From Acidocella sp. 35-58-6 (GTDB lineage Bacteria; Pseudomonadota; Alphaproteobacteria; Acetobacterales; Acetobacteraceae): a DNA stretch of 6,227 bases. Of the stretch, positions 1-6,227 are shown in pieces. Both the position numbers and the translations under genes were made by a program. The notes beneath the pieces are model-generated. The model saw only the letters and a program-made list of their open reading frames with translations. It was not told the DNA's origin and searched no databases. Location: NCBI GenBank assembly GCA_002281005.1, contig NCFD01000079.1, positions 1 through 6,227 on the forward strand, given 5' to 3'. The first letter of the stretch is position 1. Each line of letters starts with the position of its first letter.

Positions 1-1301
1 ATTCGGAAGCATCGCTGGTGAAAAAGATGGAAGAGCTTGGCATTGGCCGTCCTTCCACTTATGCCTCGATTTTGACAGTGTTGCGGGGCCGTAACTATGT
101 GCGGCTTGAAGCCAGACGATTTATTCCGGAAGATCGCGGCCGGCTGGTGACAGCGTTTCTGGTGAGTTTTTTCACCCGCTATGTGGATACTGGTTTTACT
201 GCCGCTCTTGAAGAACAACTAGATGATATCGCCGAGGGCAAAGCCAATTGGCGCGAGGTTCTGCGTAAATTTTGGACGGATTTTTCGGCGGCAATTGCCG
301 AGACCAAGGATTTAAAAATCTCCGACGTGATCGATGCGTTGGATGCTGATTTGGGGCCACATTTTTTCCCCTCGCGCGAGGACGGCTCGGACCCCCGCTC
401 CTGCCCCGCGTGCGGTACCGGCCGGATCGGGCTGCGGTTGGGTAAGTTCGGCAGCTTTATCGGCTGCTCGAATTATCCGGCCTGCCAATATACCCGCAAG
501 CTGGCGATTGATGGTGGTGATAACCCTGATGATTCTCTGAAGGACGGTATGCGGGTGTTAGGTAAACACCCTGAGACGGGCCAAGAGATCACCCTCAAGC
601 GCGGGCCTTATGGATTGTATGTGCAACTTGGCGAGGCTGATCCCAACGATAAAAAATCCAAACCCAAGCGGTCATCATTGACCAAGGGAATGGATGCAGA
701 TGCGTTGACCCTGGAGGACGCGCTGGGATTGCTTTCATTGCCGCGGCTGGTGGGGATTCACCCGGAGGCCAAGGAGCCGATTGAGGCGGGCGTGGGGCGG
801 TTTGGGCCGTTTGTGAAAATGGGGGCCATTTACGCCTCGCTCGACCGCGATGATGACGTGCTGCACATCGGGCTGAACCGGGCGATGGATCTGATCGGCA
901 AGAAGCAGGATTCCATTCGCAGTTTGGGCACGCATCCGAAGGATGGCGAGCCGGTGGTGGCCCGCAAGGGGCGGTTTGGCCCCTATGCGCAATGGGGCAA
1001 GATGGTGGCGAATTTGCCGCGCGGCGCCGAGTTGGCGGATTTCACGCTTGATGAAGCGGTGGCATTGCTGGCGGAGAAGGGCAAAGTGCTGATCCCGAAA
1101 GGCAAGAAGGGAGCGGTCAAAAAAGCTGCGCCGAAGCTGAAGGCTGCAGCGTTGGTGAAGGAGCCAAAGGCCAAGGCGGCGCCGAAGGCGAAAACGGCTG
1201 CGAAACCGAAGGCGAAGGCTGTTGCCAAACCAAAGGCAAAGCCTGCTACGAAGCCAAAAGCAAAGGCCCCCGCCAAACCCAAGGCGAAGGCGAAGGCGTA
1301 A
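1..1301 (+). CDS. topA: DNA topoisomerase I, C-terminal part (5' end outside window)
   Basis: Type IA topoisomerase that relaxes negative supercoils by cutting and passing single strands. The reading frame is already open at base 3 and runs to TAA at 1299-1301, so only about 432 C-terminal residues of a protein usually near 850-900 residues are present; the TOPRIM domain and catalytic tyrosine lie upstream. Numbering from the GTG at 18 (a valine codon, not a true start), the family signature LGIGRPSTYASI is at residues 7-18, and the YVDTGFTAALEEQLDDIAEG segment closing the core is at about 55-74. A four-cysteine zinc ribbon follows (C129, C132, C150, C156; bases 402-485). Three C-terminal repeats then begin near residues 181, 245 and 303, each carrying an HP..G or HPE motif followed by G(R/P)(F/Y)G. 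The last 70 residues are a Lys/Ala/Pro tail. Identity is very secure. Confidence 0.97.
   Translation, partial: SEASLVKKMEELGIGRPSTYASILTVLRGRNYVRLEARRFIPEDRGRLVTAFLVSFFTRYVDTGFTAALEEQLDDIAEGKANWREVLRKFWTDFSAAIAETKDLKISDVIDALDADLGPHFFPSREDGSDPRSCPACGTGRIGLRLGKFGSFIGCSNYPACQYTRKLAIDGGDNPDDSLKDGMRVLGKHPETGQEITLKRGPYGLYVQLGEADPNDKKSKPKRSSLTKGMDADALTLEDALGLLSLPRLVGIHPEAKEPIEAGVGRFGPFVKMGAIYASLDRDDDVLHIGLNRAMDLIGKKQDSIRSLGTHPKDGEPVVARKGRFGPYAQWGKMVANLPRGAELADFTLDEAVALLAEKGKVLIPKGKKGAVKKAAPKLKAAALVKEPKAKAAPKAKTAAKPKAKAVAKPKAKPATKPKAKAPAKPKAKAKA
1203..1298 (+). repeat. Four 24-base tandem units encoding the KPKAK tail of TopA
   Basis: Four in-frame 8-residue units, each beginning KPKAK, follow one another without gaps at residues 396, 404, 412 and 420 (bases 1203, 1227, 1251 and 1275) and end the protein. 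Looser PKAK copies precede them from about base 1161. The units differ at synonymous positions (AAA/AAG, CCG/CCA/CCC, GCG/GCA), so the peptide pattern is better kept than the DNA. Basic, disordered tails of this type are known in other bacterial topoisomerases and in histone H1-like proteins, where they contact nucleic acid or partner proteins. That role is inferred here. Confidence 0.85.
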
Positions 1302-1378
1302 ATTTTTCGCAATCGCGGATTTGACATGCGCTTACTGGATTGCTTCGCTCCGACCGGGATGACGAACGAGCAAACAAT
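1302..1378. other. topA-MOSC gap containing a dispersed-repeat-like sequence
   Basis: This 77-base gap has no strong hairpin followed by a T-run, so no intrinsic terminator can be called for topA. Bases 1335-1364 (CTGGATTGCTTCGCTC, then CCGACCGGGATGACG) resemble one arm of the GTCATTGCGAGCGAAGCAATCCAG-type repeats that I recall as scattered through many bacterial genomes. The complementary arm that would form the hairpin is missing, so this would be a half or decayed copy. TTGACA at 1321-1326 matches a -35 hexamer, but no matching -10 lies 16-18 bases downstream. The repeat assignment is from memory and tentative. Confidence 0.35.
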
Positions 1379-1954
1379 ATGAGCTCAATAACAGCCACTG
1401 TTGTTGCGGTGTTTTTGACGCCACAGAGCCATCATTTTCGCACGCAGCAAGTGGCTGGCCTAAACCTCGACCTGGAGGGAATTCCTGGCGACCGGCATTA
1501 TGGGTTTACCCGGACTGCTGGAGCAAGGGAGAAATGGTATTCGGCTGGAATGACAATGCGTAGTGGCCGGCAGGTGACAATTGTTTCGGTTGAGGAGCTG
1601 ACGCGAATTGCCCACGCCATGAAGGTGGCCGAAGTGAAGCCTGAATGGCTGGGGGCCAATATTCTCATCCTGGGCGTGCCGGACTTTAGTAGTATCCCCT
1701 GGGGCACGCGGTTGTTTTTTGAAAATGGTGCGACGCTGGTGAACGAGGGTGGTAACGCACCATGCCGCTTTGCGGGGCGCGAAGTGGCGGCGCATTATCC
1801 AGAGCAAAATGATCTCGATTTGTTGTTCGTGAAATCCGCGAAAAACCGCCGGGGGATTGTTGCGTCAGTCGAACAAGCGGGTAGCATTCGCCCTGGTCCG
1901 GTGCGCTTAAAAATCCCGGATGTTAAAAATTGGAACGGAGGACGTTTGATATGA
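1379..1954 (+). CDS. Stand-alone MOSC domain protein
   Basis: A 191-residue protein made of a single MOSC domain (the module named after the molybdenum cofactor sulfurase C-terminus), probably cytosolic, with no signal peptide or membrane segment. Visible family features are VVAVFLTP at the N-terminus (9-15), LEGIPGDRHYG (32-42), RQVTIVSVEEL (64-74), LGANILI (91-97), the conserved cysteine in NAPCRFAG (C129, the only cysteine) and RRGIVASVEQAG with RPGPVRL near the end (158-177). In relatives the cysteine is implicated in sulfur or molybdenum cofactor handling, and the E. coli relatives YiiM and YcbX are tied to reductive detoxification of N-hydroxylated compounds. No N-terminal MOSC_N barrel or redox partner domain is present, so the substrate is unknown. 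ATG 1379 is preferred over the in-frame TTG at 1340, because the extra 13 residues are unlike the family and lie in repeat-like DNA. Its ribosome binding site is weak. The stop overlaps the next start. Confidence 0.88.
   Translation: MSSITATVVAVFLTPQSHHFRTQQVAGLNLDLEGIPGDRHYGFTRTAGAREKWYSAGMTMRSGRQVTIVSVEELTRIAHAMKVAEVKPEWLGANILILGVPDFSSIPWGTRLFFENGATLVNEGGNAPCRFAGREVAAHYPEQNDLDLLFVKSAKNRRGIVASVEQAGSIRPGPVRLKIPDVKNWNGGRLI
1937..1941 (+). promoter_or_regulatory. Ribosome binding site of the MAPEG gene
   Basis: GGAGG lies nine bases before ATG 1951, inside the last codons of the MOSC gene. It decides the start in favour of ATG 1951 over the in-frame TTG at 1930. It is the strongest ribosome binding site among the complete genes here, so the MAPEG protein can probably initiate independently as well as by coupling. 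Confidence 0.8.
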
Positions 1955-2370
1955 GCAATATTCCCGTTACGTTGCTAACCGCTGGTGTGCTGGGCGTGTT
2001 GTATGTGGTGTTGTCGGCACGGGTGGTGATGACACGGGCCAAAACGAATATCAGCTTGGGCGACGATGCGGATGGACGGGTGCTGCTGGGCGAAGAAGCC
2101 AAAGCGCCGAAACTGCAGATTGCGGTGCGTTGCCATGCCAATTTTGCCGAATATGTGCCGCTGGCGCTGATTTTGCTGGGCGGCATCGAGGCGGCGGGCG
2201 CGGCGCATTGGATGGTGGAACTGCTGGCCGTGATGCTGGTGGTGGCCAGGGTGATGCATCCGGTGGGTATGAGCCGCCCTGCTCCCAACCCTTTCCGGTT
2301 CGGCGGTATCGTGCTGACCTGGGTGATGATGGGGTGGGCCAGCGTTGCGGCGGTGTTGATCGCGTTATGA
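1951..2370 (+). CDS. MAPEG family membrane protein (YecN-like)
   Basis: A 139-residue inner-membrane protein of the MAPEG superfamily (membrane-associated proteins in eicosanoid and glutathione metabolism), closest in style to the bacterial YecN-like group. Four hydrophobic helices are visible at about residues 4-26, 66-84, 88-106 and 117-138. The family signature RCHANFAEYVPLALILLG spans residues 60-77, with the R-x-H-x-N-x-x-E-Y-x-P pattern intact, and ARVMHPVGM (99-107) matches the second conserved stretch at the end of helix 3. Characterised MAPEG enzymes conjugate or reduce substrates with glutathione, but the activity of the short bacterial members is mostly unproven, so no reaction is assigned. 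Its ATG overlaps the stop of the MOSC gene (ATGA), indicating translational coupling and a shared transcript. The length is normal for bacterial members. Confidence 0.9.
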   Translation: MSNIPVTLLTAGVLGVLYVVLSARVVMTRAKTNISLGDDADGRVLLGEEAKAPKLQIAVRCHANFAEYVPLALILLGGIEAAGAAHWMVELLAVMLVVARVMHPVGMSRPAPNPFRFGGIVLTWVMMGWASVAAVLIAL

Positions 2371-2407
2371 CCCTTTGTGGGTAGGCTCTGAAGCCCCATA
2401 CTAAGGG
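2371..2407 (+). promoter_or_regulatory. Imperfect hairpin filling the MAPEG-rnr gap
   Basis: The 37 bases between the MAPEG stop and the rnr ATG are largely self-complementary. CCCTT at 2371-2375 pairs with AAGGG at 2403-2407. Inside this, GGCT (2384-2387) pairs with AGCC (2392-2395) around a CTGA loop, and GG (2380-2381) pairs with CC (2396-2397) across a two-base bulge. There is no T-run, so it is not an intrinsic terminator. The only Shine-Dalgarno-like bases near the rnr start (AAGGG) are in the outer stem. The pairing was read by eye and not energy-checked. Confidence 0.4.
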
Positions 2408-2408
2408 T

Positions 2409-4628
2409 ATGAAGACAATCCACAAAAAACCCCGGCCAAAACTGCCCAAAACTGAGGCTAAGCCGGCGCAAAAACTGCCGACTCGTGACGCTGTTAAGAG
2501 CTTTCTGGCGGCGGCGAAGGGCAAAGTGGGGATGCGCGAGATCGCGCGGGCGTTTGGTGTGGGGCCGGATGATAAAAAGGCTCTGCGGGGGCTGATGAAG
2601 TCGCTTGAAGCCGATGGCGTTCTGGACCGGGCGGGACCCAAGCAGTTCAACGAGGCCGGGCGGTTGCCGGAAAATGCGGTGGTGGAGGTCACCGGTATCG
2701 ACCGTGACGGCGAAGCGCTGGCGCGGCCAGTCGTGTGGGAGGGCCAGGGCCGGCCGCCGATTATATTTATGATGGCCGAGGCCCGTGGGCAGCCAGCTTT
2801 AGCGCCGGGGGCGCGGGTGCTGGCGCGGCTGCGCCGGGTGGGGCCGGATAAATACGAAGGCCGTACGCTCAAGCGCATGACCGAGAAAACCGGCAGCATC
2901 ATTGGGGTGTTCCGCGCTGAGGGGGCGGGCGGGCGGATTGAGCCGACTGATAAAAAACAAAAAGCCGAATGGGTGGTGCCTGCCACTGAGACGATGGGTG
3001 CCGCCACCGGCGAGATTGTGCGGGCTGAGCCCCTGCCCGGTTCCGGTTATGGGCCGAAACCTGCCCGGGTGACGGAGTGCCTTGGCCAAGTGACGGATGC
3101 GAGGTCGGTTAGTTTAATTGCGATTGCGACCCATGAAATTCCGGTGGATTTTCCTGATGCGGCGTTGAAGGAGGCCGAGCGGGCCAAAGCCACGCCATTA
3201 GGTAAGCGCACCGATTTGCGCGATGTGCCGCTGATTACGATCGATGGTGCCGACGCAAGGGACTTTGACGACGCGGTGTTTGCCGAACCGGTTGATAAGG
3301 GGCTGCGGCTGATCGTGGCGATTGCCGATGTGGCGCATTATGTGAAGCCCGGCTCGGCGCTGGATATTGCCGCCCGCGAGCGTGGCAATTCATGTTACTT
3401 CCCTGACCGGGTGGTGCCGATGCTGCCTGAGGCGCTCTCAAACGGCTGGTGCAGCCTCAAGCCGCATGAAGACCGAGGCTGTTTGTTTGTCGAAATGTTC
3501 ATTGATGCGCAGGGGCGCAAGCAGTCTCATAAATTCGGACGCGGGCTGATGCGCTCGGCGGCCCGCAAAACCTATGAGGAGGTGCAGGCCGAACACGATG
3601 CGAACCCGAAAGCCCATGCGGATTTATATGCGGCGTTCGACGCGCTCTCAGCCGCCCGCACGGCGCGTGGCACGCTGGATCTGGATTTACCGGAGCGCAA
3701 GGTTGAGCTGACACCGGATGGCCAGGTGGCGAAGATCGCGCCGCGGCCCCGGCTGAACAGCCACCGGCTGATTGAGGAGTTCATGATTTTGGCCAATGTG
3801 TGCGCGGCGGAGGAGCTTGAGCGCCATAAATTGCCTTGCATGTACCGGCTGCACGCCCCACCCAGCCCCGAGAAAATTGATAATCTGCGGAGTTTCCTCG
3901 CGACCCTGGATATCTCCCTGAAGGCCGCCGACCAGTTGCACCCCCGTGATTTAGACCATGTGCTGAAGCTGGTGGCTGGGACGGATAAGGCGGTGCTGGT
4001 GAATGAGACGATGCTCCGCAGCCAGTCTCAGGCGGAATATGGGCCGGATAATATTGGGCATTTTGGGCTGGCACTGACAAAATATGCGCATTTCACGTCG
4101 CCGATTCGCCGCTATGCGGATTTGCTGGTCCACCGTGCGCTTATTACAGGGCTGAACCTGGGCAAAGACGGCCTGACGGTTGCTGATATTGCGAAGTTTG
4201 CAGACACTGCCGAGCATATTACCGCCACCGAGCGCCGCGCTACGCTGGCGGAGCGCGATTCCACCGACCGCTACCTTGCGCTGTATTTGCAACACCGTGT
4301 GGGAGAGTTGTTCGAAGGGCGGATTTCCGGGGTGACGAAGTTCGGCTTATTCGTCACTTTAAACGAAACAGGGGCTAGTGGATTTGCGCCAATGGCGAGC
4401 TTACCGGATGATTTTTGGGTGCATGACGAGGCCAGCCAGAGCCTGATCGGTAAGCGTACCCGTCTTTCGTTCCAATTGGCGCAGAACATCGAAGTACGTC
4501 TGGCGGAAGCCAAACCTGTGACTGGCGGTTTGCTCTTCAATGTCATCACCGGCGCCACAGCAGGGGCACCGCGGGTGCCAAAGCGCTTTACGCCACCGCA
4601 AAAGTCTAAACCGAAACGCCGAAGGTGA
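2409..4628 (+). CDS. rnr: Ribonuclease R (3'-5' exoribonuclease, RNB family)
   Basis: A 739-residue cytosolic exoribonuclease that degrades structured RNA processively from the 3' end and acts in mRNA decay and rRNA quality control. Domains in order: a basic N-terminal extension (1-25, 10 Lys/Arg); a winged-helix domain (about 26-75, with KVGMREIARAFG); OB/cold-shock domains (about 88-245); the RNB catalytic domain (about 267-580); an S1 domain (about 632-712); and a short basic tail ending KSKPKRRR. The catalytic motif IDGADARDFDDAV (278-290) places D279, D285, D287 and D288 at the spacing of the magnesium-binding aspartates of RNase II/R. The late RNB motif HFTSPIRRYADLLVHRAL (561-578) is intact. 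Length and winged helix favour RNase R over RNase II. ATG 2409 is the first usual start codon after an in-frame TAG at 2382. Its AAGGG sits only one base upstream, so initiation looks unusual. The TGA overlaps the next GTG. Confidence 0.97.
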   Translation: MKTIHKKPRPKLPKTEAKPAQKLPTRDAVKSFLAAAKGKVGMREIARAFGVGPDDKKALRGLMKSLEADGVLDRAGPKQFNEAGRLPENAVVEVTGIDRDGEALARPVVWEGQGRPPIIFMMAEARGQPALAPGARVLARLRRVGPDKYEGRTLKRMTEKTGSIIGVFRAEGAGGRIEPTDKKQKAEWVVPATETMGAATGEIVRAEPLPGSGYGPKPARVTECLGQVTDARSVSLIAIATHEIPVDFPDAALKEAERAKATPLGKRTDLRDVPLITIDGADARDFDDAVFAEPVDKGLRLIVAIADVAHYVKPGSALDIAARERGNSCYFPDRVVPMLPEALSNGWCSLKPHEDRGCLFVEMFIDAQGRKQSHKFGRGLMRSAARKTYEEVQAEHDANPKAHADLYAAFDALSAARTARGTLDLDLPERKVELTPDGQVAKIAPRPRLNSHRLIEEFMILANVCAAEELERHKLPCMYRLHAPPSPEKIDNLRSFLATLDISLKAADQLHPRDLDHVLKLVAGTDKAVLVNETMLRSQSQAEYGPDNIGHFGLALTKYAHFTSPIRRYADLLVHRALITGLNLGKDGLTVADIAKFADTAEHITATERRATLAERDSTDRYLALYLQHRVGELFEGRISGVTKFGLFVTLNETGASGFAPMASLPDDFWVHDEASQSLIGKRTRLSFQLAQNIEVRLAEAKPVTGGLLFNVITGATAGAPRVPKRFTPPQKSKPKRRR

Positions 4629-4699
4629 ACCGCCGCGCCATATTGCTGCTGCTGATTATTGCACTGCCGATGGCGGGCTGGGCGAAGCCTGCTTTGGCA
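4625..4699 (+). other. Signal peptide of the S41 protease
   Basis: Codons 1-25 encode a two-arginine n-region, a Leu/Ile-rich h-region (residues 5-19) and an A-L-A c-region at 23-25, a normal Sec signal peptidase I pattern. There is no lipobox cysteine, so it is not a lipoprotein. Confidence 0.85.
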
Positions 4700-6157
4700 G
4701 CAACCGCGTTCGATACGGCAACGGCGGCTTCGGTATGGGGGGCGGCATTGTCTTACATCGCGCCACGCTCGTTGGAGCCTCTGACCGTACCGCAAATGAC
4801 GCTATGGGGGCTGAACGGCTTAACCGCGCTGGACCCGGATTTGAACGCAACCTTGCAGGATAATCAAATCCGGCTGTACGGGCCGGAACAATTGCTGATC
4901 GCAGTGCCAGCACCGGCACCAAACGACGCGGCGGGTTGGGGTGAGGCTGCGGCAGCAGTGGCGAAGGCGGCGTATGCCGCCTCCCCGGGGCTGCAGCAAG
5001 CGGGCACGCAGGGCGTGATTAACAGTTTTTTCGATGAATTATTTAACCATTTTGATCCGTATTCGCGGTATGAGCCACCCGCGCAGGCGGCGCAGGACCA
5101 ATTGATGATCACCGGTATTGCCGGGGCGGGCCTAACCTTGGGACGCCAGGACAATAAAGTTGTGATCACTGCTGTTGCCGCGGCCGGCCCCGCAGCTGAA
5201 GCGGGGATGGCGTTGGGAACCGTGGTGCTCGCAATTGACGGTAAGCCGGCTTATGCGGGCCAGATTGCGGAGTTGAACAACCGGTTGAAGGGCATTCAGG
5301 GCAGCAGCATCATCCTCAGGGTTGCTGATGCAAACAACCCCGGCGCCAGCAACGACATTACGCTCACCCGGGCGCTGGTGCCGCCGCAGACAGTGTTTGA
5401 TGAAACCATGAACACCGCCATACCGGGGGCGCTGGTGTTAAAAATTGCCGGATTCAATAAAGGCACTAGTGACCAGTTTTCAGCAGCACTCGAGGCCGGG
5501 TTGAACGCTTCCCCCGCGCCGTCCAGCCTGGTTCTGGATTTGCGGGGCAACCGGGGCGGCGTGCTGCGCCAGGCTGTACTCATTGCCGATTCCCTGCTGG
5601 CGAGCGGCAAGATTGTCGAGGCGGCGGGGCGCGATATTGATGCTGACCAGAATTATACCGCTGAGGGCAGCGATTTAACAGGCGGACTGCCGATGGTGGT
5701 GCTGGTGGATGGGCAAACTGCCAGTGCCGCCGAAATTCTGGCAGCCGCCCTGGCCGATGACCGTCGCGCCGTGGTGGTAGGTAGTGCGACGCTGGGCAAG
5801 GGATTGGTGCAGACGGTGACATCGCTGCCCGATGGTGGTGAGCTTTACGTGACCTGGAGCCGGGTACTGGCCCCACGCGGCTGGCCGTTACAAACTCTGG
5901 GCGTGCTGCCGCAGGTATGCACCAGCCTCGGCGAGGCGGGGTTGCACAGCCAATTTGAGGCGCTGTACCGGGGTGTGGACAAACTGGCCCCTGCCCTGGC
6001 GGCTTCGCGGGCGGCACGGGCGCCGCTGGCGGTTGATAAAATTCTGAACATTCGTAACCAGTGCCCCGCCGACATTGGCGGCGACCTGGATTTTACCGCG
6101 GCGCAGGCGCTTTTAGCCTCCAAAACGGCGTACAACGCTGCATTGCTGCCGCCTTAA
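4625..6157 (+). CDS. Exported S41 carboxyl-terminal processing protease with PDZ domain
   Basis: A 510-residue serine protease of the C-terminal processing (CtpA/Prc-like) family. Residues 1-25 form a signal peptide: MNRR, then a hydrophobic stretch through about residue 19, with an ALA cleavage site after A25. The mature enzyme should therefore be periplasmic. An N-terminal helical region contains the LFNHFDPYSRYE motif (139-150), followed by a PDZ domain (about 160-250) and the S41 catalytic core. Core motifs are SLVLDLRGNRGG (301-312) and DGQTASAAEIL (362-372), with catalytic S367, K392 in LGKGLVQ and Q396 completing the Ser-Lys-Gln triad at family spacing (25 and 4 residues). The only cysteines of the mature protein, C432 and C480, could form a disulfide. 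GTG 4625 is chosen because it keeps the charged signal-peptide start; the next candidate, TTG 4643, would lose it. The start overlaps the rnr stop (GTGA), so translation is probably coupled. Targets are unknown. Confidence 0.94.
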   Translation: MNRRAILLLLIIALPMAGWAKPALAATAFDTATAASVWGAALSYIAPRSLEPLTVPQMTLWGLNGLTALDPDLNATLQDNQIRLYGPEQLLIAVPAPAPNDAAGWGEAAAAVAKAAYAASPGLQQAGTQGVINSFFDELFNHFDPYSRYEPPAQAAQDQLMITGIAGAGLTLGRQDNKVVITAVAAAGPAAEAGMALGTVVLAIDGKPAYAGQIAELNNRLKGIQGSSIILRVADANNPGASNDITLTRALVPPQTVFDETMNTAIPGALVLKIAGFNKGTSDQFSAALEAGLNASPAPSSLVLDLRGNRGGVLRQAVLIADSLLASGKIVEAAGRDIDADQNYTAEGSDLTGGLPMVVLVDGQTASAAEILAAALADDRRAVVVGSATLGKGLVQTVTSLPDGGELYVTWSRVLAPRGWPLQTLGVLPQVCTSLGEAGLHSQFEALYRGVDKLAPALAASRAARAPLAVDKILNIRNQCPADIGGDLDFTAAQALLASKTAYNAALLPP

Positions 6158-6191
6158 GACTGATGAGCCCTTGACCAAAGCCGTCCCGATG

Positions 6192-6203
6192 GGGCATATG
6201 CCC
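6192..6203. repeat. 12-base perfect palindrome upstream of the next gene
   Basis: GGGCATATGCCC is a perfect inverted repeat 19 bases before the ATG at 6223. As RNA it gives only a four-pair stem with an ATAT loop and no following T-run, so it is a weak terminator candidate. As DNA it could be a dimer-type operator. The function is not determined by the sequence here. Confidence 0.4.
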
Positions 6204-6207
6204 GCGA

Positions 6208-6213
6208 CTGGAG
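6208..6213 (+). promoter_or_regulatory. Ribosome binding site of the next gene
   Basis: CTGGAG ends nine bases before ATG 6223, the same spacing as the GGAGG of the MAPEG gene. It supports a real start codon at 6223. Confidence 0.5.
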
Positions 6214-6222
6214 ATCGATATC

Positions 6223-6227
6223 ATGGC
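6223..6227 (+). CDS. Start of a further gene, cut off by the window end
   Basis: ATG GC (Met-Ala or Met-Gly is not distinguishable beyond GC, which codes Ala) follows a well-spaced ribosome binding site. In related genomes I recall the ribosomal protein L33 gene (rpmG), which starts Met-Ala, in this neighbourhood, but two codons cannot identify it. A competing reading frame is open from TTG 6171 through ATG 6189 and ATG 6198 to the window end, but none of these starts has a good ribosome binding site. Confidence 0.4.

Noticed and set aside
1300..1322. Possible terminator after topA (AAAT...CGC pairing with GCG...ATTT)
   Set aside because: Only three- and four-base arms separated by an uneven internal loop, with no following T-run.
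1321..1326. TTGACA as a -35 promoter element for the MOSC gene
   Set aside because: No TATAAT-like hexamer lies 16-18 bases downstream; the nearest AT-rich bases (CAATAT, 1375-1380) are far too distant and overlap the start codon.
983..1327. 114-residue minus-strand reading frame rich in Phe, Ala and Gly, looking like a membrane protein
   Set aside because: It is the mirror of the Lys/Ala/Pro tail codons of topA (AAG and GCC read backwards as CTT and GGC). It has no family resemblance and no ribosome binding site.
1340..1378. N-terminal extension of the MOSC protein from TTG 1340
   Set aside because: The 13 added residues are charged and unlike the family start. They fall in repeat-like DNA, and ATG 1379 matches the family's usual beginning.
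2051..3007. 318-residue minus-strand open frame across MAPEG and rnr
   Set aside because: It lies opposite two secure genes, has a Pro/Arg/Ser-rich composition typical of the antisense of GC-rich coding DNA, and shows no recognisable domain.
4540..4863. 107-residue + strand frame across the rnr-protease junction
   Set aside because: It overlaps two well-supported genes in another frame and has no domain signature; the GTGA overlap explains this junction.

Overview
The window looks like ordinary chromosomal housekeeping DNA from a moderately GC-rich alphaproteobacterium. The protein sequences and the neighbourhood (topA, then rnr, then an S41 carboxyl-terminal protease) suggest the Rhodospirillales/Acetobacteraceae side of that class. 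That placement is inferred from remembered gene order and sequence style, not from a search. All supported genes are on the + strand and tightly packed.

Layout. Positions 1-1301 are the C-terminal half of DNA topoisomerase I (topA), with one zinc ribbon, three C-terminal repeat units and a long Lys/Ala/Pro tail. A 77-base gap (1302-1378) holds a short sequence resembling a dispersed genomic repeat and no convincing terminator or promoter. Positions 1379-1954 encode a stand-alone MOSC-domain protein, whose stop overlaps the start of a four-helix MAPEG membrane protein (1951-2370) in an ATGA junction with a strong ribosome binding site. A 37-base gap that can fold almost end to end into an imperfect hairpin precedes ribonuclease R (rnr, 2409-4628). 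The rnr stop overlaps a GTG start (GTGA) of an exported S41 PDZ protease (4625-6157). The last 70 bases hold a 12-base palindrome and a well-placed ribosome binding site before an ATG at 6223, probably the start of the next gene.

How the genes work together. TopA relaxes negative supercoils and RNase R degrades structured RNA. The S41 protease probably works in the periplasm and is likely co-translated with rnr. The MOSC and MAPEG genes form a coupled pair that appears to sit between topA and rnr. Both families have members linked to detoxification, but their roles here are unknown.

I found no mobile element genes, CRISPR array, tRNA or rRNA, and no new multi-gene system. The observations worth a second look are modest: the repeat-like sequence in front of the MOSC gene, the hairpin over the rnr start, the 24-base protein-level repeats in the topA tail, and the lone cysteine pair in the exported protease.
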